64,000 nucleotides of DNA from Klebsiella michiganensis (GTDB lineage: Bacteria; Pseudomonadota; Gammaproteobacteria; Enterobacterales; Enterobacteriaceae): positions 124,001 to 188,000 of the forward strand of contig NZ_PRDB01000013.1 of assembly GCF_002925905.1 (NCBI RefSeq), read 5' to 3'. This document shows positions 53,607 through 63,005 of this stretch, piece after piece. The notes under the pieces were generated by a model. It was given only the letters and a program-made list of their open reading frames with translations, ran no database searches and was not told where the DNA came from. Position 1 is the stretch's first letter; each line of letters opens with the position of its first letter. Made by a program: the position numbers and the translations under genes.

Positions 53607-54650
53607 TTATAAATCAATATCTAAGGTGTATTTTTCGAAACAGATCACTTCTTCACCTAGCCATTTATTCAGTTCCTGCAGTCGCTTCTGCAGTGGCATC
53701 AGTTCGTTGCGGACAAAGACGCGGCTGGCCTTTTCCACGTCACCGAATCCGCCGGTATTGTTGGGGATGATGCCCATCATCTGCGGGGGGACGCGGTGCG
53801 CCGCCATCATGTCATCACGGCTCACATTTTTGATATTCAGAAACTCATCCTTTGCCGCTACTTCTGACAGTGGGATGATCTGGATGCCGTCCTTTTTTCC
53901 GTTGGGTGAGTACATAAACAGGTTGCGGAAGTTGCCCGGTCCCTTGGCGCTTTTCATCGCATGGCGGATGTTGTTCACGTCCTCCTGGTTCTGTGCCGCG
54001 TCGGTCATGTACATAATAAATCCTGCGTGGCTGCCGTTCAGATAATACTTCCGGCGGAACAGCGTTGCGGACTCATTCAGCAGGGTTGACGGGATGGCCG
54101 AAAGATAGCCTGGCAGCCCGTAAATTTCCTGGTTAATGTCCGGCTCCAGCAGATGAAAAATGCTTCCCGGCGTAAATTCATAGGGCTGGGAGGTCATGCC
54201 GTATTGCACGAACCAGTAGGTGTCGAGATCAACGCCGCGCCGCGTGTATTTCGCCAGGGTCGGCTCCAGTGACAGCACGCCACCGAGCCGGTTAGTGCGC
54301 TTTTCCAGGTAAGCATTACCAAATACCAGGTAATCCTGCACAAAACGGGTAAAAACTTGCTGGCTTAGCAGGCGGTGCGGGATGTATGTGCTGCTGAGAA
54401 TGTCACGCTTAACGGCAATCGGTGAGCTGTGATGCACGGCGGCGCGGTAGGTGCGTGCCAGTCCGTCAAAGCTTACCGGCGGTTCGTACCAGCGATCCAT
54501 CTGTACGCATTCCACATAATCCAGGAGTTCGCGGCGGTCCAGAACCGGAATAGGATCGCCGAAGCTGAATGCTTCAGCTGCTGCGCCGCCGCCGCTGTGC
54601 TGAACAGTGTGAGCAGCCGATGTGCGGCGGTTCTTACGTTTTCCCATCAA
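53607..54650 (-). CDS. Q: Portal protein gpQ
   Basis: The 347-residue protein is the P2 Q portal family (YVECVQMDRWYEPPVSFDGL, RVPPQMMGIIPNNTGGFGDV near the end). It forms the DNA channel at the capsid vertex. It is co-transcribed leftward with P; their ends overlap by 4 bp. Confidence 0.96.
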   Translation of the reverse strand: MMGKRKNRRTSAAHTVQHSGGGAAAEAFSFGDPIPVLDRRELLDYVECVQMDRWYEPPVSFDGLARTYRAAVHHSSPIAVKRDILSSTYIPHRLLSQQVFTRFVQDYLVFGNAYLEKRTNRLGGVLSLEPTLAKYTRRGVDLDTYWFVQYGMTSQPYEFTPGSIFHLLEPDINQEIYGLPGYLSAIPSTLLNESATLFRRKYYLNGSHAGFIMYMTDAAQNQEDVNNIRHAMKSAKGPGNFRNLFMYSPNGKKDGIQIIPLSEVAAKDEFLNIKNVSRDDMMAAHRVPPQMMGIIPNNTGGFGDVEKASRVFVRNELMPLQKRLQELNKWLGEEVICFEKYTLDIDL

Positions 54651-56413
54651 AAAATCTCCACGATGTTGCTGGTATTGGCGGCTTCGCCCTGCAGCGGTTC
54701 GTTAAATAGTGCATGCATCGTTGCCCAGGCCAAATCTGCGTGGCTGGCTTCTTCGCTGCGGCTGGCTTCGTAGGTGGGGCGGTTTCCGCTGGCGGTAGTG
54801 GCCCGTCGGATAGCCATGAATGACTGCGCGATATCGGTATGACCGGCGTCAAACTCAATGCGGCGGTGACTGATGATGTCGTATGCCTTGAGCACCAGGG
54901 CGTTTTTGACGTTGGGGTTATAGACAAACTCCCGGACGGCAGGGAAAAAGCCTTTAACGTTCTCATAGACGCCGTGACCGACGCCGGTGGAGTCAATGCC
55001 GATATAGGTTACGTTGTACTGCAGAGTGAGCTGGCGGATAGCTTCTGCCTGGGCGCGGAAGTCCATTCCGCGCCACTGGTGGCGCTCCAGTATGCGGAAC
55101 TTGCCGCCGGGAACGGATGGCGGGGCGATAACGACGCACCCGGCGCTGTCACCGTTCTGGGTGCCTTTCGCCGGGTCATATCCGATCCACACCTCGCCCC
55201 AGCCAAACGGACGCAGAGCCAGTGCATGAAAATCTTCCCAGACCTCCCAGCTGTCCACCATGCAGGCCTGCAGGTCGGAAAGCGGGAACACGGACGCGAG
55301 ATCGTCAATAAATTCACACATCAGCAGGTTCTGGTATTCGTCCGGGCTGTATTCCAGTCGCAGCTGGTCGAGGTCGAACAGGTTACAGCCCCCGCGCACG
55401 GCATCTTCCACCGTCACAATCTGCCGGAACTGACCATCAGCACAAAGCAGGCCAGCCGCCAGCGCCGAGTGGGTCAGGTCGATATCCACACGGTCCGTTT
55501 TTGAGCGACCACGGTTATACAGCGCGCCAGACCAGAAAGGATAGGCGCTGTGCATCAGGCTGGACGGGGTAGAAAAATAGGTTTGCCGCCACTTTTTGTG
55601 CAGCGCCATACCGGAGGCGACTTTGCGCAGCTCCTGGAATTTCGGTATCCAGAAATATTCATCCAGGTACAGGTTGCCGTGGTAGCTCTGCGCGGTGCGG
55701 GCATTGGTCCCCAGAAAATACAGCGTGGCACCGTTCGGCAGGACCATCGGATCGCCTTTCAGCTCAACGTCTACCTCTTTGGCGAACTCAATGATGTAGC
55801 CTTTAAAGACATGCGCCTGGGCTTTACTGGCCGACAGGAAAATTTGGTTTCGACCAGTCACCAGGGCATCGATCAGCGCCTCACGCGCAAAATAATACGT
55901 TGCCCCGATTTGGCGGGACTTCAGCACGTTGCGGATACGATGCTTTATCCCTGCTTCCCACCAGTGGCGCTGATATTCGAACAGGCCAGCGCGGAAAATC
56001 TCTTCCAGCTTTTCGATCTGTTCGTCGCTGAACAGGTTTTTTTCAGGGGGTTTGCGGGGGCCGCGGTTGCGGTTTTCCACGTTCGGGTTTAAATCGGCCT
56101 CGTTGCCGCCGTTGTTAAATTTCCCGATGCGGGCGTGGCGCTCGGACTGGCGCGCCAGCAGGTCAATTTCCTTAAAATCCTTCCCTTCTTTTTGCTCCTT
56201 CATGATCAGCTGGCAGTACCGTGCGGCGGTGGTGAGCTGCATCTGGTCAAGCGGACCATAGCTGCCCCATTTGTCGCGCTTTTTCCAGCTGTGAACGGTT
56301 GCGGCTTTCTCGCCCAGCATTTCTGCAATGCGGGCTATGCGGTATCCCTGAAAATACAGCAGTAGTGCCTGCCGACGGGGATCGAGGTCTGCGGGAGTCA
56401 ATGTTGTGTTCAT
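54647..56413 (-). CDS. P: Terminase large subunit gpP
   Basis: The 588-residue protein starts with a helix-turn-helix (IARIAEMLGEKAATVHSWKK) and carries the ATPase (RQIGATYYFAREAL, LYLDEYFWIPKFQEL with Walker B Asp-Glu) and nuclease domain (WIGYDPAKGTQNGDSAG, YIGIDSTGVGHGVYENV). It packages DNA from cos. Its promoter in the 56414-56553 gap is shared with the divergent O operon. Confidence 0.96.
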   Translation of the reverse strand: MNTTLTPADLDPRRQALLLYFQGYRIARIAEMLGEKAATVHSWKKRDKWGSYGPLDQMQLTTAARYCQLIMKEQKEGKDFKEIDLLARQSERHARIGKFNNGGNEADLNPNVENRNRGPRKPPEKNLFSDEQIEKLEEIFRAGLFEYQRHWWEAGIKHRIRNVLKSRQIGATYYFAREALIDALVTGRNQIFLSASKAQAHVFKGYIIEFAKEVDVELKGDPMVLPNGATLYFLGTNARTAQSYHGNLYLDEYFWIPKFQELRKVASGMALHKKWRQTYFSTPSSLMHSAYPFWSGALYNRGRSKTDRVDIDLTHSALAAGLLCADGQFRQIVTVEDAVRGGCNLFDLDQLRLEYSPDEYQNLLMCEFIDDLASVFPLSDLQACMVDSWEVWEDFHALALRPFGWGEVWIGYDPAKGTQNGDSAGCVVIAPPSVPGGKFRILERHQWRGMDFRAQAEAIRQLTLQYNVTYIGIDSTGVGHGVYENVKGFFPAVREFVYNPNVKNALVLKAYDIISHRRIEFDAGHTDIAQSFMAIRRATTASGNRPTYEASRSEEASHADLAWATMHALFNEPLQGEAANTSNIVEIF

Positions 56414-56458
56414 GGCACAAGACTACGGCCTTGACAGGAGCCTTTCCCCGGCTGGCTT

Positions 56459-56478
56459 TTGTGTGGTTTACCGCACAA
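56459..56478. promoter_or_regulatory. Ogr/Delta activator site between divergent P and O operons
   Basis: TTGT-GTGGTTTACCGC-ACAA has exactly the TTGT-N12-ACAA form used by P2-type late activators, about 55 bases before the late transcription start zone. It would drive both divergent late operons. Confidence 0.8.
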
Positions 56479-56553
56479 GGTCTGCGCGTTGTTTCACCCC
56501 CTCCATCACAGCAACCATAAGGCCTCACTGAGTTATTTGATGGAGTCGCTCAA

Positions 56554-57387
56554 ATGGCAGTTAAAGCAAAACGCTTCCGCATTGGTGTGGAAGGGGCAAC
56601 AACCGACGGGCGCACCATTGAGCGTGCCTGGCTGGAGCAGATGGCGGCCAGTTATAACCCGCAGGTCTATACGGCGCTGATTAATCTGGAACATATCAAG
56701 GGCTACACCCCGGACAGTCCATTCCGCCGCTTCGGGACCGTGGATAAGCTGGAGGCCGAAGAAATTGCGGATGGCCCGCTGAAGGGGAAAATGGCCCTGT
56801 ATGCGTGGATCACCCCGTCAGATGATCTGGTGGCGTATACCCGCAAGCTGCAAAAGCTGTTCACCTCGATGGAGGTCAATACCAGTTTTGCTGATACCGG
56901 CAAAGCGTACCTGGTTGGCCTGGCAGCGACTGACGACCCGGCAAGCCTGGGTACAGAAATGTTGCAGTTTAGCGCCAGCGCCAAAAGCAACCCGCTGGCA
57001 GGGCGCAAACAAAGCCCGGAAAACCTCTTTACCGCCGCAGAAGACACGCTGATCGAGTGGGAAGAGGTCCAGGGCGAAAAACCCTCCCTCTTTGCCCGCG
57101 TTACCGCGATGTTTACCAAAAAAGAGCAAACCGATGATGCGCGTTTTTCTGATGTGCATCGTGCTGTTGAGCTGGTCGCCACCGAGCAGCAGCGCCTGAG
57201 CGAACGCACCGATCAATCCCTGTCCGCGCAGGATAAGCGCCTTGCTGCGCTGGAAACCTCCCTTCAGGAGCAGCAGACCGCCTTTGCGGAACTGGAACAG
57301 CAGCTGCAACAGGAAGACAGCCGCAAAGATTATCGCCAGCGCGCGCCGGGCGATAACGCACCGGCAGGCACCCTGACCAATTGCTGA
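56554..57387 (+). CDS. O: Capsid scaffold and protease gpO
   Basis: The 277-residue protein has the P2 O pattern: an N-terminal serine protease domain (AYNPQVYTALINLEH-like region with YNPQVYTALINLEHIKGYTP) that cleaves capsid, connector and itself, and a C-terminal Gln/Glu-rich coiled-coil scaffold (residues ~200-265). It guides shell assembly. First gene of the rightward late operon. Confidence 0.95.
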   Translation: MAVKAKRFRIGVEGATTDGRTIERAWLEQMAASYNPQVYTALINLEHIKGYTPDSPFRRFGTVDKLEAEEIADGPLKGKMALYAWITPSDDLVAYTRKLQKLFTSMEVNTSFADTGKAYLVGLAATDDPASLGTEMLQFSASAKSNPLAGRKQSPENLFTAAEDTLIEWEEVQGEKPSLFARVTAMFTKKEQTDDARFSDVHRAVELVATEQQRLSERTDQSLSAQDKRLAALETSLQEQQTAFAELEQQLQQEDSRKDYRQRAPGDNAPAGTLTNC

Positions 57388-57403
57388 TGGAGCATAAGAA
57401 CCA

Positions 57404-58456
57404 ATGAAAAAGAAAACACGTTTTGCCTTTAACGCCTACCTGCAGCAGCTGGCGCGCCTGAATGGCGTAGAAGTTGAAGAACTGTCCAGCAAGTTCACCG
57501 TGGAGCCATCGGTGCAGCAGACGCTTGAAGACCAGATCCAGCAGTCCGCCGCATTCCTGACCATGATTAACCTCATTGGGGTGACTGAGCAGTCAGGCCA
57601 GTTGCTGGGTCTGGGCGTCGGCAGCACCATTGCCGGGACCACTGACACGACCACGAAGGAACGCGAACCAACCGATCCGACGGTCATGGTTGATGTTGAG
57701 TACAAGTGCGAGCAGACCAACTTTGATACGGTGCTGACCTACGCAAAACTTGACCTGTGGGCGAAATTCCAGGATTTCCAGGTGCGCATCCGTAACGCCA
57801 TCGTCAAGCGCCAGGCGCTGGACCGCATCATGATCGGGTTCAACGGTGTGAAGCGTGCCAAAACCTCAAACCGTGTCGATAACCCGCTGCTGCAGGACGT
57901 TAATAAAGGCTGGCTGCAGAAAGTCCGCGAAGATGCGGCAGATTGCGTTATGGGTAGCACCACGGCAGAAGATGGCACCACCACCGCAGACCCGGTGAAG
58001 GTAGGCAAGGGCGGTAAATATGCCAACCTGGATGCGCTGGTGATGGATGCCGTCAATGAGCTGATTGACCCGATTTTCCAGGATGATGCTGATCTGGTCG
58101 TGATCTGTGGTCGTGAGCTGCTGTCTGACAAGTATTTCCCGCTGGTCAATAAGGAGCAGGAAAACAGCGAAAAACTGGCCGCTGATCTGATTATCAGCCA
58201 GAAACGCATGGGTGGCCTGCAGGCTGTCCGCGCCCCGTCATTCCCGGCTAATGCCGTGCTGATCACCCGTCTGGATAACCTGTCCATCTACTGGCAGGAA
58301 GATACCCGCCGCCGTTCGGTCATTGATAACCCGAAACGCGATCGCATCGAAAACTTCGAATCCGTCAATGAGGCGTATGTGGTGGAGGATTACCGCTGCG
58401 TGGCACTGGTGGAAAACATCACCATCGGTGACTTCAGTGCCGGAGCAGGGGAGTAA
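57404..58456 (+). CDS. N: Major capsid protein gpN
   Basis: The 350-residue protein is the P2 N family (HK97 fold). Landmarks: LNGVEVEELSSKFTVEPSVQ at the N-terminus, which O removes, and SNRVDNPLLQDVNKGWLQKV. Gene spacing to O is 16 bp. Confidence 0.96.
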   Translation: MKKKTRFAFNAYLQQLARLNGVEVEELSSKFTVEPSVQQTLEDQIQQSAAFLTMINLIGVTEQSGQLLGLGVGSTIAGTTDTTTKEREPTDPTVMVDVEYKCEQTNFDTVLTYAKLDLWAKFQDFQVRIRNAIVKRQALDRIMIGFNGVKRAKTSNRVDNPLLQDVNKGWLQKVREDAADCVMGSTTAEDGTTTADPVKVGKGGKYANLDALVMDAVNELIDPIFQDDADLVVICGRELLSDKYFPLVNKEQENSEKLAADLIISQKRMGGLQAVRAPSFPANAVLITRLDNLSIYWQEDTRRRSVIDNPKRDRIENFESVNEAYVVEDYRCVALVENITIGDFSAGAGE

Positions 58457-58459
58457 CGC

Positions 58460-59113
58460 ATGAGCCTGAGTCCCGCACGGCAGCACCGCCTGCGCGTTCA
58501 GGCTGAACAGGCCGCCCGTCAGGGCGGCAGTGTTCGCCATGCGTCGGGGTATGACCTGATGCTACTGCAGCTGGCAGAAGACCGTCGTCGCCTCAAGGGG
58601 GTGCAGTCCACAGTGAAAAAGGCACAAATCAAGGTGGAGCTGTTACCCAAATATACCGCCTGGGCGGATGGCGTACTGGCAGCCGGTGGAGCGCAGCAGG
58701 ATGACGTGCTGATGTTTCTGATGGTCTGGCGTATCGATGCCGGTGATTTTGCCGGTGGCCTGCAGATTGCCGCGCACGCGCTTAAGCATGGGTGGGTGAT
58801 GCCGCAGGCGCTGGGCCGCCGCAACGTGCAGACCGTTGTTGCTGAGGAGCTGGCAGATCAGGCGGAGGCCGCGCAGCGCATGAAAGCTGAATTCCCTGCT
58901 GACGTGCTGCTGCAGGCGCTTTCGCTGACGGATGCGCTGGACATGCCGGACCAGTCCCGCGCCCGGCTGCATAAAGCTATCGCCGCCGTGATCAGCGAGT
59001 CCCGCCCCGCCGCAGCCCTGAACCACTACACGTTTGCGCTGCAGCTCGATCCCCGCTGCGGTGTGAAAAAAGACAAAGAGCGGCTGGAGCGTCATTTGCG
59101 TAACAGCCACTAA
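58460..59113 (+). CDS. M: Terminase small subunit/endonuclease gpM
   Basis: The 217-residue protein matches the P2 M family (MSLSPARQHRLRVQAEQAAR start, WADGVLAAGGAQQDDVLMFL middle). It binds at cos and cuts the cohesive ends together with P. Starts three bases after N. Confidence 0.95.
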   Translation: MSLSPARQHRLRVQAEQAARQGGSVRHASGYDLMLLQLAEDRRRLKGVQSTVKKAQIKVELLPKYTAWADGVLAAGGAQQDDVLMFLMVWRIDAGDFAGGLQIAAHALKHGWVMPQALGRRNVQTVVAEELADQAEAAQRMKAEFPADVLLQALSLTDALDMPDQSRARLHKAIAAVISESRPAAALNHYTFALQLDPRCGVKKDKERLERHLRNSH

Positions 59114-59208
59114 CGGAACGTGCCCCGCGCACGGGCGGCACGGGATGGCGACAGGCAGCGCCTTATCAAAATCCCGTTCACCGCCCACCTTTTCAGGAGA
59201 AAACCCGC

Positions 59209-59673
59209 ATGAGATTTGTTGCGCCAGAACAGGCGCCGGAACAGGCGGAGGTCATCAAAAACACCCCATTCTGGCCCGATGTGGATTTGTCGGATTTTCG
59301 CAGCGTGATGCGAACGGATGGCACGGTGACGTCGCCGCGTCTCGGGCAGCTTATCCGGTCTGCTATGTCGGAGGTCAACGCGGAGCTGTACGAATTCCGC
59401 AAGCGCCAGCAGTTGCTGGGATTCCAGACCCTGGCAGACGTACCGGCGGAGGTGCTGGACGGCAAAAGCGAGCGCATCCACCACTACCATAACGCTGTGT
59501 ATTGCTGGGCGCGTGCCCAGGTGAATGAACGTTACCAGGACTATGACGCCACGGCATCCGGCGTCAAACGGGGCGATGAGCTGGCGGAAGCCAGCGGCGA
59601 TCTGTGGCGTGATGCCCGCTGGGCAATCAGTAGGGTGCAGGATGCACCCCACTGTACTGTGGAGCTGATCTGA
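59209..59673 (+). CDS. L: Head completion protein gpL
   Basis: The 154-residue protein fits the P2 L family (EVIKNTPFWPDVDLSDFR, MSEVNAELYEFRKRQQLLGF). It stabilises filled heads and joins them to the tail. Its stop overlaps the X start (TGATG). Confidence 0.95.
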   Translation: MRFVAPEQAPEQAEVIKNTPFWPDVDLSDFRSVMRTDGTVTSPRLGQLIRSAMSEVNAELYEFRKRQQLLGFQTLADVPAEVLDGKSERIHHYHNAVYCWARAQVNERYQDYDATASGVKRGDELAEASGDLWRDARWAISRVQDAPHCTVELI

Positions 59674-59876
59674 TGAAAGTGCGTGCGTACCAGGGTGACA
59701 CGGTGGATGCGCTTTGCTGGCGTCATTACGGGCGCACGCAGGGCGTCACAGAGCAGGTACTGCAGGCAAATCCGGGGCTGGCTGAGCATGGCCCTTTTTT
59801 ACCTCACGGGCTGCAGGTGGAACTGCCGGATATTGCAACCACTACCACGGTGCAGACCGTCCAGTTATGGGACTGA
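59673..59876 (+). CDS. X: Tail protein gpX (LysM-like)
   Basis: The 67-residue protein has a LysM-like fold (MKVRAYQGDTVDALCWRHYG ... LPHGLQVELPD), as in P2 X. It is a tail component, probably near the baseplate hub. Confidence 0.93.
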   Translation: MKVRAYQGDTVDALCWRHYGRTQGVTEQVLQANPGLAEHGPFLPHGLQVELPDIATTTTVQTVQLWD

Positions 59877-59879
59877 ATT

Positions 59880-60095
59880 ATGACGCTTGAACGGATCAGC
59901 GCCTTTATTACGTACTGCATCGCTGTACTGCTGGCGTGGATGGGCGATTTATCGCTTAAGGACGCATCTACGGTGGGCGGTGTGCTGATTGGTCTGCTGA
60001 TGCTGGCGATCAACTGGTACTACAAACACAAAACCTATCAGCTGCTGCGCGGCGGGAAGATAACTCAGGGGGAATATGAATCCTTCAATCGTTAA
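59880..60095 (+). CDS. Y: Holin gpY (P2-type)
   Basis: The 71-residue protein has two hydrophobic helices (about residues 7-24 and 29-47) and a charged C-terminus (KTYQLLRGGKITQGEYESF), a class II-like holin. It overlaps the endolysin gene by 20 bases. Confidence 0.88.
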   Translation: MTLERISAFITYCIAVLLAWMGDLSLKDASTVGGVLIGLLMLAINWYYKHKTYQLLRGGKITQGEYESFNR

Positions 60096-60585
60096 GCGCT
60101 GCCTGGTGGGTGCAGTGCTGGCCATCGCTGCCACGCTGCCCAATTTCCAGCAGCTCCACACCTCAGTGGAGGGGCTGAAGCTGATTGCTGATTACGAGGG
60201 ATGCCGCCTGCAGCCGTACCAGTGCGACGCTGGCGTGTGGACCGACGGCATCGGTAACACGTCCGGTGTGGTGCCGGGGAAGACCATCACAGAGCGGCAG
60301 GCGGCGGGGAACTTCATCACCAACGTATTACGGGTAGAAACCGCGCTGGCGCGGTGTGTCCTGGTGAACGTGCCGCAGTACGTTTATGACGCCCTGGTGT
60401 CGCTGGCGTTCAACGTCGGCACGGGCAACGCCTGCAGCTCAACCATGGTGAAGTTTATCAATCAGAAGCGCTGGCGCGATGCCTGCTATCAGCTGCCGCG
60501 TTGGGTATATGTCAAAGGCATATTTAATCAGGGGCTGGATAACCGCCGCGGGCGTGAGCTGGCCTGGTGCTTAAAAGGAGCATAA
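60076..60585 (+). CDS. K: Endolysin gpK, SAR lysozyme (GH24)
   Basis: The 169-residue protein has an N-terminal signal-anchor-release helix (VGAVLAIAATLP) and the GH24 catalytic triad as E-8-C-5-T (YEGCRLQPYQCDAGVWTDGIGN). Cysteine in place of the usual Asp is known in SAR lysozymes, where a disulphide controls activity. It needs no holin for export, only for timing. Confidence 0.93.
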   Translation: MNPSIVKRCLVGAVLAIAATLPNFQQLHTSVEGLKLIADYEGCRLQPYQCDAGVWTDGIGNTSGVVPGKTITERQAAGNFITNVLRVETALARCVLVNVPQYVYDALVSLAFNVGTGNACSSTMVKFINQKRWRDACYQLPRWVYVKGIFNQGLDNRRGRELAWCLKGA

Positions 60586-60589
60586 CGAA

Positions 60590-60973
60590 ATGAAAAAGAA
60601 ATCTATCAGTGGGTTGCTTTCGGTGCTGTACGCAGCGCTGATGATTTTAAGTCTCTTTGTCCCAAACGGCATGGCCTCGGCGCTGGTCACTGGATTGACC
60701 TGGGTAGCTTGTTTGTTGGTCTGGGTGGCGGTGCTGCTTTGCCTGGCTGGGTGGTATGCGGGTGGCATTCATCGGGAAGAGGCAACGCAGGCTCTGACCC
60801 GCTTTTTCAGTACGCCAGGAAACCAGGTGATCAGATGGGCCAGGCGTTCACTGCTTGTGATTTTTCTCGCCTTTACGGGCCACGTTGTCACCCTGGTATT
60901 TTATCTGCTGACGCTGGTCGCGCTTAAGGTTCTGCGTGCACAGGTTGTTGATGCGCAGCCGGTGACGGCATGA
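60590..60973 (+). CDS. lysA: Lysis control membrane protein LysA
   Basis: The 127-residue protein has three or four TM segments (LYAALMILSLFVP, LVTGLTWVACLLVWVAVLL, LLVIFLAFTGHVVTLVFYLL). In P2 the gene in this place, lysA, delays lysis in an antiholin-like way. It starts four bases after K and overlaps lysB by 4 bp. Confidence 0.82.
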   Translation: MKKKSISGLLSVLYAALMILSLFVPNGMASALVTGLTWVACLLVWVAVLLCLAGWYAGGIHREEATQALTRFFSTPGNQVIRWARRSLLVIFLAFTGHVVTLVFYLLTLVALKVLRAQVVDAQPVTA

Positions 60974-61398
60974 CGCGCGCGCTGGCGGTAATTCTTGCGC
61001 TCGTACTGGCGGCGCTGGGCTGGCAGTCATGGCGACTGAATGAGGCCAGTCGCACCATCGATAAGCAAGGCAACGACCTGAAAGTGAAGGGCGACAAACT
61101 GGCAAAAACGAACAGCCAGCTGATCGCCCTGTCCATCCTGTCAGAAACCAACAACCGGGAACAGGCGCGGCTTTACGCGGCGGCAGAAAGCACAAACGCA
61201 CTGCTGCGAAGCCGCCAGCGCCGGATTGAGGAGCTAAAACGTGAAAACGAGGATTTGCGCCGCTGGGCTGGTACTCCTTTGCCTCCTGACATTATCAGGA
61301 TGCGCGAAAGACCGGCCCTCGCCGGAGGTGCAGCTTACCGTGAATGGTTGTCCCAGGGTGACGCAGTGCCGCCTGGAAAAGTCAGCGGCCAGCACTAA
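60970..61398 (+). CDS. lysB: Inner-membrane spanin LysB (Rz-like)
   Basis: The 142-residue protein has an N-terminal TM helix (ALAVILALVLAALGW) and a long coiled coil (residues ~25-85, EASRTIDKQGNDLKVKGDKL). It forms the spanin with LysC, whose gene starts inside it. Confidence 0.92.
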   Translation: MTRALAVILALVLAALGWQSWRLNEASRTIDKQGNDLKVKGDKLAKTNSQLIALSILSETNNREQARLYAAAESTNALLRSRQRRIEELKRENEDLRRWAGTPLPPDIIRMRERPALAGGAAYREWLSQGDAVPPGKVSGQH

Positions 61399-61531
61399 CG
61401 GCGATTTGCTGGCTGCGCTGGATGACGCTGAGGCGGCCTGGTCAGTCTGTGCTGACAAGGTGGACACGATAATTTCCTGCCAGGAGCGAAACAGTGAACA
61501 AACCTCAGTCCCTACGCCTCGCCCTGAATAA
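61241..61531 (+). CDS. lysC: Outer-membrane spanin lipoprotein LysC (Rz1-like, nested)
   Basis: GTG start, MKTRICAAGLVLLCLLTLSG followed by the lipobox Cys (TLSGC, residue 21). The 96-residue frame lies +1 within lysB and continues 133 bases past it, overlapping the R start. The nested layout is typical of P2-like phages. Confidence 0.9.
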   Translation: MKTRICAAGLVLLCLLTLSGCAKDRPSPEVQLTVNGCPRVTQCRLEKSAASTNGDLLAALDDAEAAWSVCADKVDTIISCQERNSEQTSVPTPRPE

Positions 61532-61925
61532 AGCCGTGGCGTATGTCCGGGACAACCCGGACAAACTGCATTTATTCGTGGATAACGGATCGGTGGTGGC
61601 GACCGGCGCAGCGTCGTTGTCCTGGGAGTATCGCTATACCCTTAACGTGGTGGTCGTGGATTTCAGCGGCGATCAGGGATTGCTGATGGCTCCTGTGCTG
61701 GCCTGGCTGATGGAGAATCAGCCTGATGCTATCCATAACCCGGAACACCGTGAAAAGCTGTTTACGTTTGAGGTCGATATCTTGCGCAATGATATCTGTG
61801 ATATCAGCCTGAACCTGCAGCTGACAGAGCGCGTGATCGTCAGTGCTGACGGTAACTTGTCCCGCGTTGAAGCGGTGCCGGAACCGGACGAACCGGACGA
61901 GATGTGGGCGGTGCACCGTGGCTGA
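61494..61925 (+). CDS. R: Tail completion protein gpR
   Basis: The 143-residue protein starts (GTG) MNKPQSLRLALNKAVAYVRD and fits the P2 R family, which completes the tail end that joins the head. Overlaps lysC and S. Confidence 0.93.
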   Translation: MNKPQSLRLALNKAVAYVRDNPDKLHLFVDNGSVVATGAASLSWEYRYTLNVVVVDFSGDQGLLMAPVLAWLMENQPDAIHNPEHREKLFTFEVDILRNDICDISLNLQLTERVIVSADGNLSRVEAVPEPDEPDEMWAVHRG

Positions 61926-62364
61926 GCTGCAGGAGGTTGACGCCTGGTTAGATGCGCTGCTGGCTGGTCTTGAGCCTGCCGAGCGTAAGCGCATGATGCG
62001 GGAGCTGGCGCAGCAGCTGCGCCGCAGCCAGCAGAAAAATATCAGGATGCAGCGTAACCCGGACGGCACGGAATACGAACCACGACGGGTAACGGCACGC
62101 ACGAAAACTGGCCGCATACGTCGGCAAATGTTTGCCAAACTCCGCACCGCAAAATACCTGAAAGCCGTTGCCAGCCCGGACTCTGCCAGTGTCGAATTTG
62201 AGGGCAGGGTGCAGCGTATTGCCCGCGTTCATCATTACGGTCTGCGTGACCGTGTCAGCCGCAGAGGGCCGGAGGTGCAGTATTCACAGCGCCGGTTACT
62301 CGGCATCAATGATGAAGTGGAGGACATTACGCGCGATACCTTTTTGCGCTGGCTGTCTGACTGA
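61918..62364 (+). CDS. S: Tail completion protein gpS
   Basis: The 148-residue protein starts at GTG 61918 (MAELQEVDAWLDALLAGLEP), the usual S start, overlapping R by 8 bp. A longer frame from 61843 is not needed. It is basic and helical and acts with R in tail completion. Confidence 0.92.
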   Translation: MAELQEVDAWLDALLAGLEPAERKRMMRELAQQLRRSQQKNIRMQRNPDGTEYEPRRVTARTKTGRIRRQMFAKLRTAKYLKAVASPDSASVEFEGRVQRIARVHHYGLRDRVSRRGPEVQYSQRRLLGINDEVEDITRDTFLRWLSD

Positions 62365-62366
62365 TT

Positions 62367-62386
62367 TTGTGTCAGGGACGACACAA
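62367..62386. promoter_or_regulatory. Ogr/Delta activator site upstream of V
   Basis: TTGT-GTCAGGGACGAC-ACAA has the TTGT-N12-ACAA form, 47 bases before the V start. It marks the late promoter of the V-W-J baseplate operon. Confidence 0.82.
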
Positions 62387-62432
62387 TCCGTCGCGCTGCC
62401 TCGCTCACTCCGCGCGTGGCAATCTTGCCCTC

Positions 62433-63005
62433 ATGAATACCCAATTAACCGAAATCATGCGCCTTATCACCAATCTGATCCGCACCGGCATTGTGACCGA
62501 GGTGGACCGGGACGGCTGGCTGTGCCGGGTGAAAACAGGCGACCTAGAAACCAACTGGATTAACTGGCTGACCTACCGCGCCGGTAAATCTCGCACCTGG
62601 TGGTGCCCGTCGCCGGGGGAACAGGTGGTGCTGTTCAGCCTGGGCGGCAATCTGGAAACAGCGTTTGCGCTTCCGGCCATCTACTCCGACGCGTGCCCGC
62701 CGCCGTCAGACTCTGAAAACGCGGACGTGACCGAATACGAGGATGGCGGCTGGTTCGAATACGACCCGGCCACCGGGCGCTGGATTATCCGGGGCGTTAA
62801 AGCCGTGCTGATTGAGTCGTCGCAGCTGGTTTCCTGCAAAACAGGGGAGTTTGTGATCGAGGCCGACACGACCCGCATTAACAGCAACGTGATCCTGAAT
62901 GGCGATGTGACCCACGGTGGTGGAGCGATGACGTCAAACGGCATTGTAGCCGATAAGCATAAACACCCTGGCGACAGCGGCGGAACGACGGGAGATCCAA
63001 TTTGA
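62433..63005 (+). CDS. V: Baseplate spike protein gpV
   Basis: The 190-residue protein has an OB-fold-like N-terminus (RTGIVTEVDRDGWLCRVKTG, SRTWWCPSPGEQVVLFSLGG) and a beta-helix C-terminus ending HKHPGDSGGTTGDP, the metal-binding tip motif (HxH) of P2-type membrane-piercing spikes. Start 62433 is the P2-like start. Confidence 0.95.
   Translation: MNTQLTEIMRLITNLIRTGIVTEVDRDGWLCRVKTGDLETNWINWLTYRAGKSRTWWCPSPGEQVVLFSLGGNLETAFALPAIYSDACPPPSDSENADVTEYEDGGWFEYDPATGRWIIRGVKAVLIESSQLVSCKTGEFVIEADTTRINSNVILNGDVTHGGGAMTSNGIVADKHKHPGDSGGTTGDPI

Noticed and set aside
54839..56092. Two long plus-strand frames (221 and 180 codons) opposite terminase gene P
   Set aside because: They are shadows of gpP, which has clear ATPase and nuclease motifs.
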